Below, in pieces: positions 44,802 to 53,671 of a stretch of DNA of 64,000 bases. Positions within the stretch are counted from its first letter, which is position 1. The number at the start of each line of letters is the position of its first letter. The translations under genes and the position numbers were made by a program. The DNA comes from JAWPMT01 sp965267435 (lineage in GTDB: Bacteria; Bacteroidota; Bacteroidia; Cytophagales; Cyclobacteriaceae): the NCBI GenBank assembly GCA_965267435.1, contig OZ253960.1, forward strand, positions 5,208,001-5,272,000, given 5' to 3'. The notes under the pieces were generated by a model. The model had not been told where the DNA came from. It saw only the letters and a program-made list of their open reading frames with translations, and did not search any database.

Positions 44802-46340
44802 ATGCTCCGATGGCTGAGCCTTCTCCTACTTTTTCCGACGATTGTTGTGGCGCAACAGCAGTTGGTCAAGTTTGAGGAGGTAGAATTTCGCAGCCGGCTA
44901 GAGCGGGAAACCCTGCAAAAGGTGCTTCAAACTGGAGAGGTAACTCCTGCCAGTTTCCTGGTCATCTCGCAAGAAGACAGTGTCAGCTATGACCAATGGC
45001 TAGAATTCTTCGATGACCAAATGGCCCCATTGAAGGGCAGAAAAGTCAAAAAGAACAAGGCCAGGGATGTTGAATTCCTCTATAAGGAACTGCATGAGCG
45101 CTTCCTCAGAAAATATGAGTCCAGAGCCTATTTCGATCAGATCTTTGAGAATGGTGTTTACAACTGTGTGACGGCCGTCGCCCTGTATGCAGTGACGTTT
45201 GAGGCGCTGGGTGTCGAGTATGACATCAAGGAGACTCCCACGCATGTGTACCTCGTAGCGGACCCGGATGACTCGCAACTCTTGATCGAGACGACCGACC
45301 CGGTAAACGGCTTTGCGGCTTTTTCTAAGACTTACAAGAAGACTTACGTATCAGAACTCGTCGATCGCAAGCTCGTGGACCGGGCAGATATGGATAGAGG
45401 CGTGAACGAGATCTTTGACCAATACTATCTGGGGAGTGATAATATCACAGCTGTACAATTGCTAGGCCTACAGTACTATAACAAAGGCCTGCAGCTCTAT
45501 GATGAAGAACGCTACTACCAGGCTTGGTCGGCCCTGGCAAAAGCACAACTCTTTCACGAAACCACACCCATAAGTAATGTGCTCTTCTCATCGCTGGTTA
45601 ATCACCTGGCCACTTGTGACTATTCTCAACCCCGGGATTATAGACTACTTCTTCTCCTTCCACGTTTTACAAGGGTTGACTTTAAGCCAGCTGACGTAGG
45701 ACGTGAGTATCGCAGGATGCTCAATAGTGTGCTAGTGAATACTGGGGACGAGGAGCTCGCAGATAGCCTATTCCATGCGTTTACGGCCCAAGTCAGCGAT
45801 GAGGACATCCGTGCAGAGGTGGTCTTTGCGCACAATTACGAGCGCAGTGGACTACTGATGCAAAGAGGGCACTTTCGAGAGGCATTTGACTACGCAAAAC
45901 TGGCTTACGCGACCAAGCCTCAAAATACTGAGGCGGAGAGGTTGCTTGTGGTATCTCTGACGATGGCCAGCTTCAATGGTGGGCCAGCACAGACCTCTGC
46001 CATCATCGATTCCCTAATGATCACCTTTCCAAACCTGATCAACAACAATCACTTTCTAGGGCTGCAGCTCAATACGCTGCTGGACCGGATGGCCAGAAGC
46101 TTCCAGGACAGAGATCCTGGGGAAGGCCAGCGACTACAGCAGGAGTTTGAGCAAGCTGCTGGTCAGGTGTCCGAGGCATTGTTGGACGAGCTCAAGGTGG
46201 GCAACGCCTACTCTGCGGCAGCCGTCTATTACTTCCGAAGAAACCGCCTGCGAACAGCAAAAGAGACCATCAAGAAGGGCCTGGAATTTGCACCGGATAG
46301 TCGGGAATTGCAGGCTCGCCTCGCCATGCTCAGTCGTTAA
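44802..46340 (+). CDS. Exported TPR-like protein with transglutaminase-like N-terminal domain
   Basis: This 512-residue protein starts at the ATG 44802, giving a Sec signal peptide (MLRWLSLLLLFPTIVVAQ). The longer frame to 44751 runs into lpdA and lacks a signal. Residues about 105-175 look like a transglutaminase/SirB1-like fold: C122 in GVYNCVTAVALY, H148 in PTHVYLV and D166 in LLIETTDP fit a Cys-His-Asp triad. The rest is alpha-helical with TPR-like pairs (YYNKGLQLYDEERYYQAWSALAKAQLF; HFREAFDYAKLAYATKPQNTEAERLLV; ...RTAKETIKKGLEFAPDS). No close family is recognised. It follows lpdA by 11 bases; its stop overlaps the next convergent gene by 4. Confidence 0.7.
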   Translation: MLRWLSLLLLFPTIVVAQQQLVKFEEVEFRSRLERETLQKVLQTGEVTPASFLVISQEDSVSYDQWLEFFDDQMAPLKGRKVKKNKARDVEFLYKELHERFLRKYESRAYFDQIFENGVYNCVTAVALYAVTFEALGVEYDIKETPTHVYLVADPDDSQLLIETTDPVNGFAAFSKTYKKTYVSELVDRKLVDRADMDRGVNEIFDQYYLGSDNITAVQLLGLQYYNKGLQLYDEERYYQAWSALAKAQLFHETTPISNVLFSSLVNHLATCDYSQPRDYRLLLLLPRFTRVDFKPADVGREYRRMLNSVLVNTGDEELADSLFHAFTAQVSDEDIRAEVVFAHNYERSGLLMQRGHFREAFDYAKLAYATKPQNTEAERLLVVSLTMASFNGGPAQTSAIIDSLMITFPNLINNNHFLGLQLNTLLDRMARSFQDRDPGEGQRLQQEFEQAAGQVSEALLDELKVGNAYSAAAVYYFRRNRLRTAKETIKKGLEFAPDSRELQARLAMLSR

Positions 46341-47086
46341 TTGTCAAAAGCCACGTTGACGGACTTCGCGCGAATGTAGGGGTTGCCGTAGAGTGTTTTA
46401 TAGGATCCAACGAAGTACATCCTTTCCATGACGAACGTGCCCGGTCCAGGCTTGAAAACAATACGGCCTCTTCCGTTGACTTTCTCTATTTCAATCAACG
46501 AACGACTCATGTATTGACCGTCGATTAACTCTCCCTGATAGTAGGTGCCTCGGCTGGGCGTTTCGGAGAAATAGACCTCGACGATGTACTCTCCTGATGT
46601 ACTGAGGTTGTTGATCTCTCGAACCTGCAGCGTTGGGTATTTGGTGAGCTGTTTGCCTCTCCGGTTGTATTCGACTAGTTGGGTGCTAGGCTCATTTCTG
46701 TAGTATTCCAATTCGGACTGTAGTTGCCCGCTGTCCCAATACTTCTTTCGTATTCCATGCTTCATACCCGCTTTATAAGGGAACTCCATTTCCAATTGCC
46801 CATTTTCATAATACTGTTTGGCCAGTTGCCTTTTGCCGTGCTCGTAGGTCACCTCGCTTTTTATGGCGCCATTTGGAAAGTACATCTGACTGACACCGTG
46901 GCGTTTGCTGTTTTCGTCTGTGGGGATTTTGGCTTTGATCTTACCATTCGAATAGTAATGAAGCTTGACGCCTTCCTTTTCAAGGGCTTCTTTTTCATTT
47001 GCCCTGGCTGTACTCGAAATCATCGACCGACCGCGATCGCAGGAAAAAGAAGTCAGGAGTACAATGATCAAGATGAAATTCTTCAT
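46337..47086 (-). CDS. YwqK-type MORN-like repeat lipoprotein
   Basis: This 249-residue protein has an N-terminal lipoprotein-like signal ending at C16 (MKNFILIIVLLTSFSC). The middle has repeats of the type YYxNGxIKxE: YYSNGKIKAKI, YFPNGAIKSEV, YYENGQLEMEF and YWDSGQLQSEL, which are the toxin-antitoxin-named YwqK/MORN-like motifs. No toxin gene is adjacent, so an antitoxin role is doubtful; these proteins are better seen as surface beta-repeat lipoproteins. The C-terminal beta-rich part is unassigned. Confidence 0.75.
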   Translation of the reverse strand: MKNFILIIVLLTSFSCDRGRSMISSTARANEKEALEKEGVKLHYYSNGKIKAKIPTDENSKRHGVSQMYFPNGAIKSEVTYEHGKRQLAKQYYENGQLEMEFPYKAGMKHGIRKKYWDSGQLQSELEYYRNEPSTQLVEYNRRGKQLTKYPTLQVREINNLSTSGEYIVEVYFSETPSRGTYYQGELIDGQYMSRSLIEIEKVNGRGRIVFKPGPGTFVMERMYFVGSYKTLYGNPYIRAKSVNVAFDN

Positions 47087-47259
47087 GGTTGTTCAACGCA
47101 TACGTTCCACTCTGCAAGGAAACCACTCTTGAATAGAATCGCGAATGTGCCTCTTTATTTTTCGAGTGTGGGCCGTTTTCTAGGTCGCCAGCAGCAGCGG
47201 ACCGGGATAGTCTTTCCAAGAAATAGTATCTTGATTCCTGTACCGAAACCTAAATCACT

Positions 47260-48765
47260 ATGACTCCCTCAAGGACCCTGGTTCTGCTACTAGCTTGTTT
47301 TTCGTGCCTTTGCCTCTATGGGCAGAAGTCCGCGAGCCAAGAGCTTAATAAATTCATACAAACGGGGATGGAGGAGTGGAAGGTGCCAGGCCTGTCTGCC
47401 CTGGTGGTTAAGGATCGGGAAGTGGTGTTCAAGGAGTCCTATGGCGTGAGGGACATTGACAGCCAGGAGCGGGTCGATGGTCAGACGATGTTCAATATGG
47501 CATCCACCACGAAAGCCATCATAGCCATCTCCCTGGCAATGCTGGTAGATGATGGTAAAATTCGATGGGATGATCAGGTAAAAAAACATTATCCGGCCTT
47601 CAATCTGGCTGACCCTTACATCACGGCAGATGCACGGGTGCAGGACCTACTCACTCACAACCTGGGCATGGGCAATGCCGACCTTCTGTGGATATTGGAT
47701 AGTCTGAGCACTGGGCAGATCCTCGACAAGTTCGCCACCTACGATCCCGCCTATCCTTTGCGCGGTGGTTTTGTTTACCAGAATATCATGTACGCGATTG
47801 CTGGCGAACTCATTCAGGAGGTGAGTGGCCAGCACTGGACAGATTTTGTTGAGGACCGACTATTCGCACCCCTCGAAATGACCCGCTCGGTGACACGATC
47901 AAAGGAGATCTTTGAGAAGGGCAACTACGTGACACCGCACTGGGATGATTGGGAAGATGGCGTTGTCAAAGTGCCTTATACGCAATTTGATAATGTCGGG
48001 GCAGCGGGCATCATTTGGTCCTGCATCGATGATATGGCCAGGTACATGACCTTCCTGCAGAATCGCGGTATCGTCAATGGGGACACACTGCTCCAGCCAG
48101 CCACCTTCGACTATTTGTTTGAGCCTCGTTCCTTCATCAGTGAGGCGCAGTTCTATCCCACACAGCAGCTGACCAACCCAAAGTGGCGGACTTATGCGCT
48201 TGGCTGGTTTCAGCATGACTACAGGGGGGAGAAGCTCAATTTTCACACAGGCAGCATTGCTGGATTGGTGGCACTGGCGGCGATCATTCCTGAGAGGAAC
48301 ATCAGTGTCTATGTATTTGCCAATTTGGATCATGCTGAGCTTCGTCATGCCATCCTATACAAGGCCCTGGACCTGTACCTCTTTGGGGGTGAAACCCGGG
48401 ACTGGCATCGGGACATTTATGACTTGTACCAAGGATTTAGGGAGAATATCATCGCGTCCCAGGAAGAAATCGTGAATGGTCGCATTCCCGATACGCAACC
48501 AACGCTTCCTCTGGATTCCCTAACAGGCAGCTACACCAACCATCTCTTTGGGACGATCGAAGTAAGCGTCTCTGGGGATCGATTGGAGTTCAACCTCAAT
48601 GATCTGCAGGACTTCAGTGCGGAGCATTGGCACTACAATACTTTTAGGAGCGAAAAAGATCCGAGGTGGCGCTCCAGAACTCTCATCAGCTTCACTGTCG
48701 ATCACCGGGGTAAAGCCGCAGCTCTCGAATATGGATCCGCTGGCAAGTTTGTGAGGGAGGAGTAG
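47260..48765 (+). CDS. Serine hydrolase of the beta-lactamase/class C (PBP-like) family
   Basis: This 501-residue secreted protein has a Sec signal peptide (MTPSRTLVLLLACFSCLCLYG). The SxxK motif is STTK at 82-85 (nucleophile S82). The YxN motif is Y173-Q-N175 in FVYQNIMYAIAG, and the KTG-equivalent is HTGSIAG near 332. A C-terminal lipocalin-like (DUF3471-type) beta domain extends over about 410-500. It may be an esterase, a D-aminopeptidase or a PBP-like enzyme; true beta-lactamase activity is not implied. Confidence 0.88.
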   Translation: MTPSRTLVLLLACFSCLCLYGQKSASQELNKFIQTGMEEWKVPGLSALVVKDREVVFKESYGVRDIDSQERVDGQTMFNMASTTKAIIAISLAMLVDDGKIRWDDQVKKHYPAFNLADPYITADARVQDLLTHNLGMGNADLLWILDSLSTGQILDKFATYDPAYPLRGGFVYQNIMYAIAGELIQEVSGQHWTDFVEDRLFAPLEMTRSVTRSKEIFEKGNYVTPHWDDWEDGVVKVPYTQFDNVGAAGIIWSCIDDMARYMTFLQNRGIVNGDTLLQPATFDYLFEPRSFISEAQFYPTQQLTNPKWRTYALGWFQHDYRGEKLNFHTGSIAGLVALAAIIPERNISVYVFANLDHAELRHAILYKALDLYLFGGETRDWHRDIYDLYQGFRENIIASQEEIVNGRIPDTQPTLPLDSLTGSYTNHLFGTIEVSVSGDRLEFNLNDLQDFSAEHWHYNTFRSEKDPRWRSRTLISFTVDHRGKAAALEYGSAGKFVREE

Positions 48766-48835
48766 ACAATTTGGTTCAATGGCAATCCCTGGATTTCAAC
48801 TCTAGCCCCTATCATTAATCCTGACCTAAATCGAT

Positions 48836-49915
48836 ATGAAAACAAAACTAGTACTCACACTATCTCTGGTTACAAGCTTTTGCCTAGCGCAGGAAAAGGC
48901 GACGGAAAACATCTTTCTCATTACCCTCGATGGTCTTCGTTGGCAAGAGCTATTCAATGGTGCCGATTCGCTCCTCATTGACGATTCAGGCTACGTGGAC
49001 GATCCTGAGGCCCTTGTTGAGGAGTTTTGGCATGACGATCCCTTGGAAAGGAGGAAGATGCTAATGCCATTTTTCTGGTCGACGATTGCCTCACAGGGGC
49101 AGCTTCACGGTAATCGGAGGCATGGGAGCAAAGTGGATTGCTCCAACTATATGTGGTTCTCCTATCCCGGTTACAGTGAGATCCTCTGCGGATTTGCTGA
49201 CGACGAGCGGATCAAGAGCAATGACAAAATCCAGAATCCTAATGTGACTGTACTCGAATGGCTCAACAACCAGAAGGAGTTCAAGGGGAATGTCGCCGCT
49301 TTTGGCTCGTGGGATGTGTTCCCATATATCATCAATGAGGAACGCAGCGGGGTGCCGGTCAATGCTGGCTTCGAAAAAGCGCTCGACAATCCCACAGAAA
49401 AGGAGACCTTCCTGAATCGGCTTCAGGATGAAATACGTGGCCCTTGGGGAACGGTACGATTGGATGTATTCACGCATCACTATGCGATGGAGTACCTCAG
49501 GGCCAATAGTCCCAGGGTCCTGTACGTGGCATATGGTGAAACTGACGACTGGGCTCATGGAGGCGATTATGACCAATACCTTAAGTCGGCCAGACAGACC
49601 GATGCCTATATCAAGGAATTGTGGGACTATGCCCAATCCAACGCCCAGTATCGGGGGAAAACGACGTTGATCATCACCACAGACCATGGAAGGGGTACTC
49701 ATCCAAAAAGGACCTGGAGAGATCATGGCACTCGGATTCCCGACGCCGGTCAGATCTGGATCGCTGCCGTGGGTCCCGGATTTGCTGCTTTGGGAGAAGT
49801 AAAAGAGGAGCAGCAGTCCTACCAAAACCAGGTAGCCCGCACAGTCGTGGAGCTCCTGGGTAAAGAATACGACAATCCCAAAGCCGGGAGTGCCCTGACC
49901 GTAAGTAAAGAATAG
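48836..49915 (+). CDS. Alkaline phosphatase superfamily protein (sulfatase/PglZ-like), secreted
   Basis: This 359-residue protein has a Sec signal (MKTKLVLTLSLVTSFCLAQ). The alkaline phosphatase superfamily metal site is visible: D33 region in LITLDGLRW, a serine nucleophile candidate in WFSYPGYSEIL (near 110), and TTDHGRGTH with DHG, followed by WRDHGT. HGGDYDQYLKSARQTDAYI is a typical diphosphatase/phosphodiesterase segment. The substrate is unknown; candidates are phosphate monoesters, phosphodiesters or sulfate esters. Next to a serine hydrolase gene. Confidence 0.82.
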   Translation: MKTKLVLTLSLVTSFCLAQEKATENIFLITLDGLRWQELFNGADSLLIDDSGYVDDPEALVEEFWHDDPLERRKMLMPFFWSTIASQGQLHGNRRHGSKVDCSNYMWFSYPGYSEILCGFADDERIKSNDKIQNPNVTVLEWLNNQKEFKGNVAAFGSWDVFPYIINEERSGVPVNAGFEKALDNPTEKETFLNRLQDEIRGPWGTVRLDVFTHHYAMEYLRANSPRVLYVAYGETDDWAHGGDYDQYLKSARQTDAYIKELWDYAQSNAQYRGKTTLIITTDHGRGTHPKRTWRDHGTRIPDAGQIWIAAVGPGFAALGEVKEEQQSYQNQVARTVVELLGKEYDNPKAGSALTVSKE

Positions 49916-49997
49916 TTACAATGGGTATTGGACCGCGCAAGGGACCCAGCCTTGGCTAGGTCAAAACCTGTGCTTTGTCTTCTTCTAATGGTATTGA

Positions 49998-50185
49998 CTT
50001 AGGGACAGTCAAGATGTCATGAAAGTAGGAGACACGCCCTTTGATCTCATAGTGGGGTGATAGTGCAAAAGGTGGGCTACGATATGGGGGTGACTTCAGA
50101 GTCATTTGGGGTGGAGGAGCTGCAAACCTATCCTCACACCCGTTTGAATGCTAATGTGGCAGAGATCAAAGACCTCCTGCGCTAG
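49998..50185 (+). pseudogene. Decayed C-terminal fragment of a HAD-superfamily (phosphonatase-like) hydrolase
   Basis: Three forward frames read in succession reconstruct the end of a HAD hydrolase. Frame one gives DVMKVGDTPFDLIVG, the HAD motif IV. A +1 shift at a GGGG run (about 50054-50057) gives DSAK. A second +1 shift at an AAAA run (about 50067-50070) gives VGYDMGVTSESFGVEELQT followed by YPHTRLNANVAEIKDLLR and a stop, which matches the family C-terminus. The N-terminal two thirds (cap and motifs I-III) are absent. It therefore looks like a relic. The 3' end overlaps the end of the convergent DUF4136 gene. Confidence 0.68.
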
Positions 50186-50735
50186 TGATTGGTTTATATG
50201 GTGTTATATGTTCTGGGAGTCGATTGGCGGTCAGGGTAAACTCATCTAATACCTTGTATACCTGTGCTTGCAAGGTGCGGTTGTTGCGGGCTCCGGAGCC
50301 CATTGACTCATAGCCTCTCCAGATGACCTTGTTGTGAATGTTGTCGAAGACGGAGATGTAGATGGATTCCCCTCTGATCGTTTTCTTTCTCCTATCGAAC
50401 TGCTGATCCTGTTCAAAATCTGATTTGAACCAGAACCTCATTTTAGGTTGAACCCACGTTTCTAGCGTATAAGTGCCATTGTAGATCGTGTAATGGATCA
50501 GGATGTCCGGATCGCGTTCCTCGATCTGATAGCCGAGTGCATGAAATCTCTTGGCAATGCCCGTCTCAATGGGCTCGACAAGCGGGACTGGCAGATCGTT
50601 GTTGTGTACGATCATGAAGGTTTGAGAATTCCAGTTTTTGTCTGTAATGACGTAATCGAAGGAGCTCCTATTACCCAATAGACTACAGCCCATTAGGCAT
50701 AGAGATGCCATGGTTAGCATAGCTAAATTCTTCAT
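50166..50735 (-). CDS. DUF4136 domain lipoprotein
   Basis: This 189-residue protein has the lipoprotein signal MKNLAMLTMASLCLMGC17. The DUF4136 pattern is present: an initial beta strand (SSFDYVITDKNW), ETGIAKRFHALGYQIEERDPDILIHYTI, then a beta-rich core and GESIYISVFDNIHNKVIWRGYESMGS near the end. The family is common in Bacteroidota and Proteobacteria and its function is unknown. Monocistronic. Confidence 0.83.
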   Translation of the reverse strand: MKNLAMLTMASLCLMGCSLLGNRSSFDYVITDKNWNSQTFMIVHNNDLPVPLVEPIETGIAKRFHALGYQIEERDPDILIHYTIYNGTYTLETWVQPKMRFWFKSDFEQDQQFDRRKKTIRGESIYISVFDNIHNKVIWRGYESMGSGARNNRTLQAQVYKVLDEFTLTANRLPEHITPYKPITSAGGL

Positions 50736-51160
50736 TTCTTGGCGGTTATGAAATTGAAAAAGGTGTATTGAATGTTATTCGAATGTAATAGATACAAGTG
50801 ATTACAAAAATTTTTGTGCAGCCAATAGGGGTATTCACTCGATCAGTTGGTGCAAACCGCGGTGTACCAAAAAATGAACATCCAAAGCCTTGCACTTTCA
50901 CCCAAGTGGCCCACTTGATTTATGGCTCATTTTCATGCCTATCTCTACTCATCTGAAGAAGCACCTAATCGTGGGACTCTGCCCTACAATATCCATCGAC
51001 AGGCCAATTTCACATACGCAGTCCGTGAAGGTGTCGTTTCGGCCTTTGTTTCTCTAAATAATAGCAACGAAGTCGCCGCTCATGTAAAACCAATTCCCCT
51101 GCCTGCCATCCGCTACTGATTGTAGTTAAGTTTATGTTTTCCAATATTTTACGAAAATCA
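50736..51160. other. Intergenic region of 425 bases
   Basis: It separates the divergent DUF4136 and zinc-protease genes. It is A/T-rich near both ends. A 65-codon open frame at 50922-51119 on the plus strand has no recognisable family or upstream signal and is probably chance. No clear promoter box, terminator or repeat was seen; the promoters for both genes must lie here. Confidence 0.5.
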
Positions 51161-53608
51161 ATGAAGAGAATAGTCTTATCTACTTGTGTGGCGGTGTTGT
51201 TGCTTGCTCTCCCCTCTGAGCTAGCCGCCCAAAAGAAAAAGAAAAAGAAACAAGACACTGAAGCATCGAAACCCAAGGAGAAGAAGTCAGACGGGAAAAA
51301 GTACAGTGACGTCGTTACTGACAAAGCCGAGACTGATGATGGGCTGTTCACCTTCCACAAGGTGGATGACAAGTACTACTTCGAATTCGATGACTCTGTA
51401 CTGGATAAGGAGATCCTGATCGTATCAAGAATTTCTGGCCATGTGAAGGGGCTCAACTTTGGTGGTGCGGGAATGAAGTCTCGCCCTCAACAAGTGATCC
51501 GACTCCAGAAAAAGGATAAGTCCATTCTGGTGCGTTCGGTTTCTTATAATTCTGTGGCCGACGAAGACCTACCTATTTATCAGTCGGTAGTAAACAACAA
51601 TTTTGAGCCCATCATTCACAGCTTCGATATCGAAACGATGGGTCCGGATTCTTCATCTTACGTCGTTGATATCAAGGGGTTCTTTACGTCTGATGTGCCG
51701 ATGATTGGTGCATTGACCGAGCGACAGCGGAAGAATTTTAAGATCAAAAGTGTCGACAAGTCGAGGTCGGTGATCAGTTGGGTGAAAGCGTTTCCACAGA
51801 ATGTGGAGGTACGGCACATACTTACCTATACGGGGACAGAGTTGCCCGACAATCAACTGACGGGATCGTTGTCGATCGAGATGAACCAGTCGATGATCCT
51901 TTTGCCAGATGATCCGATGGTACCCCGTTTCCATGATGATCGTGTTGGTTACTTTTCTATTCGCCATTTGGACTATGGATTGGATGAGCAGAAAGCAGCA
52001 CGGCGTAGGTACGTCACCAAATGGAGATTGGAGCCTAGTGATTGGGATGCCTTTAACCGGGGGGAGGCCGTAGAGCCTGTCAAGCCCATTGTCTACTACA
52101 TCGATCCTGCGACTCCCGATGAGTGGCGGCCATATATCAAACAAGGTGTCAACGATTGGCAAACAGCTTTTGAGAAGGCGGGATTGAAAAATGCCATCGT
52201 CGCTCGAGATGCGCCTACAGCTGAGGAAGATCCGGAATGGAGTCCGGAGGATGTCCGCTATTCAGTCATTCGCTACATCGCAACGGATATTCAGAATGCC
52301 CAGGGGCCTCATGTCCACGACCCGCGGACTGGTGAAATCCTGGAAAGCGATATTCTGTGGTATCACAATGTGATGAACCTCCTTCGCAACTGGTTCCTGA
52401 TCCAAACCTCAGCGGTCAATCCTGATGCGCGCAAAGTAAAGTTTGATGAAGACTTGATGGGCGAACTCATTCGCTTTGTGGCGGCTCATGAAGTGGGACA
52501 CACCCTTGGCCTGCCGCACAACATGGGCTCGAGTGTGGCGTACCCAGTCGATTCTTTGAGGTCTCCGACTTTCACCGCCACACACGGTACAGCGCCCTCC
52601 ATCATGGACTACGCGCGCTTCAACTATATCGCACAGCCAGAGGATGGTGTGACCAATTTCTACCCTATGATCGGTGAATACGACGACTGGTCTATCTGGT
52701 ATGGCTATCGGCCTATTCCTGATGTAGAAAATCCCGAAGATGAAGAGGACATCCTGGATGAATGGGTCAAGGACAAAGGTGACAATCCCCTGTATAGATA
52801 CGGACGTGGCCGATTTCCTACGGTAGATCCCTCTTCACAGACAGAAGACCTGGGAGACGACTCCATGATTGCCTCTGAACTCGGTATTCGCAACCTGAAG
52901 CGAATCCAGGAGCGCTTGATGGAGTGGTCTACCGCTCCTGGAGAGGATTATGACAATTTGGAGGAGCTCTATCGCAATGTTGTCGGGCAGTACAACCGCT
53001 ACATGGGCCATGTGGCAACCAACGTCGGCGGGGTCTACGAGTACTACAAGACAGCAGATCAGGACGGTGCGGTTTACATCCATGCCACGAAGGACAAGCA
53101 GAAGCGTGCCGTAGCGTTTTTGAACGAGCAGCTGTTTTCAACACCGAACTGGCTGGTGGATGAAGAAATATTAAGCCGGATTCAGGAGGATGGCATTTTG
53201 GACCAGGTGAAGTCGATACAAACGCGCTACCTCGACCGATTGATGGATGGTGACCGCGTGAAGAGAATCATCGAAAATGAGGCACTGAATGGCCGCGATG
53301 CCTATAGCTCGGTGGAGATGATGAATGACCTGAGAAGAGGTATTTTCTCCGAATTGCGAAGCGGAAGAGCCATCGACCCTTATCGTCGAAATCTGCAGAA
53401 GGCTTTTGTTGTGAAGCTTGGAGAGCTTGTGGCAACGGAAGACGAAGATCTGTCCACGACAGACATTCCGTCATTGGCCTATGGCAATCTGCTGGAGCTG
53501 AAGGGGCAGATCAGAGGAGGCCTCGGACGTCAGAGTGACACGATCTCCAGGTATCATCTGCAAGATCTGCAGTACCGAATTGATAAGATTTTGAGTGTAA
53601 ACCAGTAA
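51161..53608 (+). CDS. Zinc-dependent metalloprotease (DUF5117/DUF5118 family), secreted
   Basis: This 815-residue protein (start at 51161; a second ATG at 51134 adds nine residues) has a Sec signal MKRIVLSTCVAVLLLALPSELAAQ followed by a lysine-rich segment. The N-terminal DUF5118/DUF5117 region has DGLFTFHKVDDKYYFEFDDSVLDKEILIVSRISG. The zinc site is HEVGHTLGLPHN with H443, E444 and H447; a downstream SIMDYARFNY is the Met-turn-like segment. This is the gene family often annotated as zinc-dependent metalloprotease in Bacteroidota. A strong terminator follows at 53641. Confidence 0.9.
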   Translation: MKRIVLSTCVAVLLLALPSELAAQKKKKKKQDTEASKPKEKKSDGKKYSDVVTDKAETDDGLFTFHKVDDKYYFEFDDSVLDKEILIVSRISGHVKGLNFGGAGMKSRPQQVIRLQKKDKSILVRSVSYNSVADEDLPIYQSVVNNNFEPIIHSFDIETMGPDSSSYVVDIKGFFTSDVPMIGALTERQRKNFKIKSVDKSRSVISWVKAFPQNVEVRHILTYTGTELPDNQLTGSLSIEMNQSMILLPDDPMVPRFHDDRVGYFSIRHLDYGLDEQKAARRRYVTKWRLEPSDWDAFNRGEAVEPVKPIVYYIDPATPDEWRPYIKQGVNDWQTAFEKAGLKNAIVARDAPTAEEDPEWSPEDVRYSVIRYIATDIQNAQGPHVHDPRTGEILESDILWYHNVMNLLRNWFLIQTSAVNPDARKVKFDEDLMGELIRFVAAHEVGHTLGLPHNMGSSVAYPVDSLRSPTFTATHGTAPSIMDYARFNYIAQPEDGVTNFYPMIGEYDDWSIWYGYRPIPDVENPEDEEDILDEWVKDKGDNPLYRYGRGRFPTVDPSSQTEDLGDDSMIASELGIRNLKRIQERLMEWSTAPGEDYDNLEELYRNVVGQYNRYMGHVATNVGGVYEYYKTADQDGAVYIHATKDKQKRAVAFLNEQLFSTPNWLVDEEILSRIQEDGILDQVKSIQTRYLDRLMDGDRVKRIIENEALNGRDAYSSVEMMNDLRRGIFSELRSGRAIDPYRRNLQKAFVVKLGELVATEDEDLSTTDIPSLAYGNLLELKGQIRGGLGRQSDTISRYHLQDLQYRIDKILSVNQ

Positions 53609-53640
53609 TATTGCTGGCTAAAGTTGTATGAAGAAGAGAA

Positions 53641-53671
53641 GGCCTCGTCTGTTGGAGACGAGGTCTTTTTT
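53641..53671. terminator. Bidirectional intrinsic terminator between metalloprotease and cox operon
   Basis: A nine-pair stem (53641-53649 with 53657-53665, one G-U wobble) and a seven-base loop are followed by a T tract (53664-53671). It stops transcription of the metalloprotease gene on the plus strand, and in reverse the stem is present but with a weaker U tract after the coxF-like gene. Confidence 0.75.

Noticed and set aside
46337..47086. Toxin-antitoxin module from the YwqK-like name
   Set aside because: No toxin gene is adjacent and the protein is a lipoprotein with MORN-like repeats; the antitoxin label of the family is not functional evidence.
50922..51119. 65-codon open frame upstream of the zinc metalloprotease
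   Set aside because: No family, signal or conserved context; it is in a promoter-bearing intergenic region and is likely chance.
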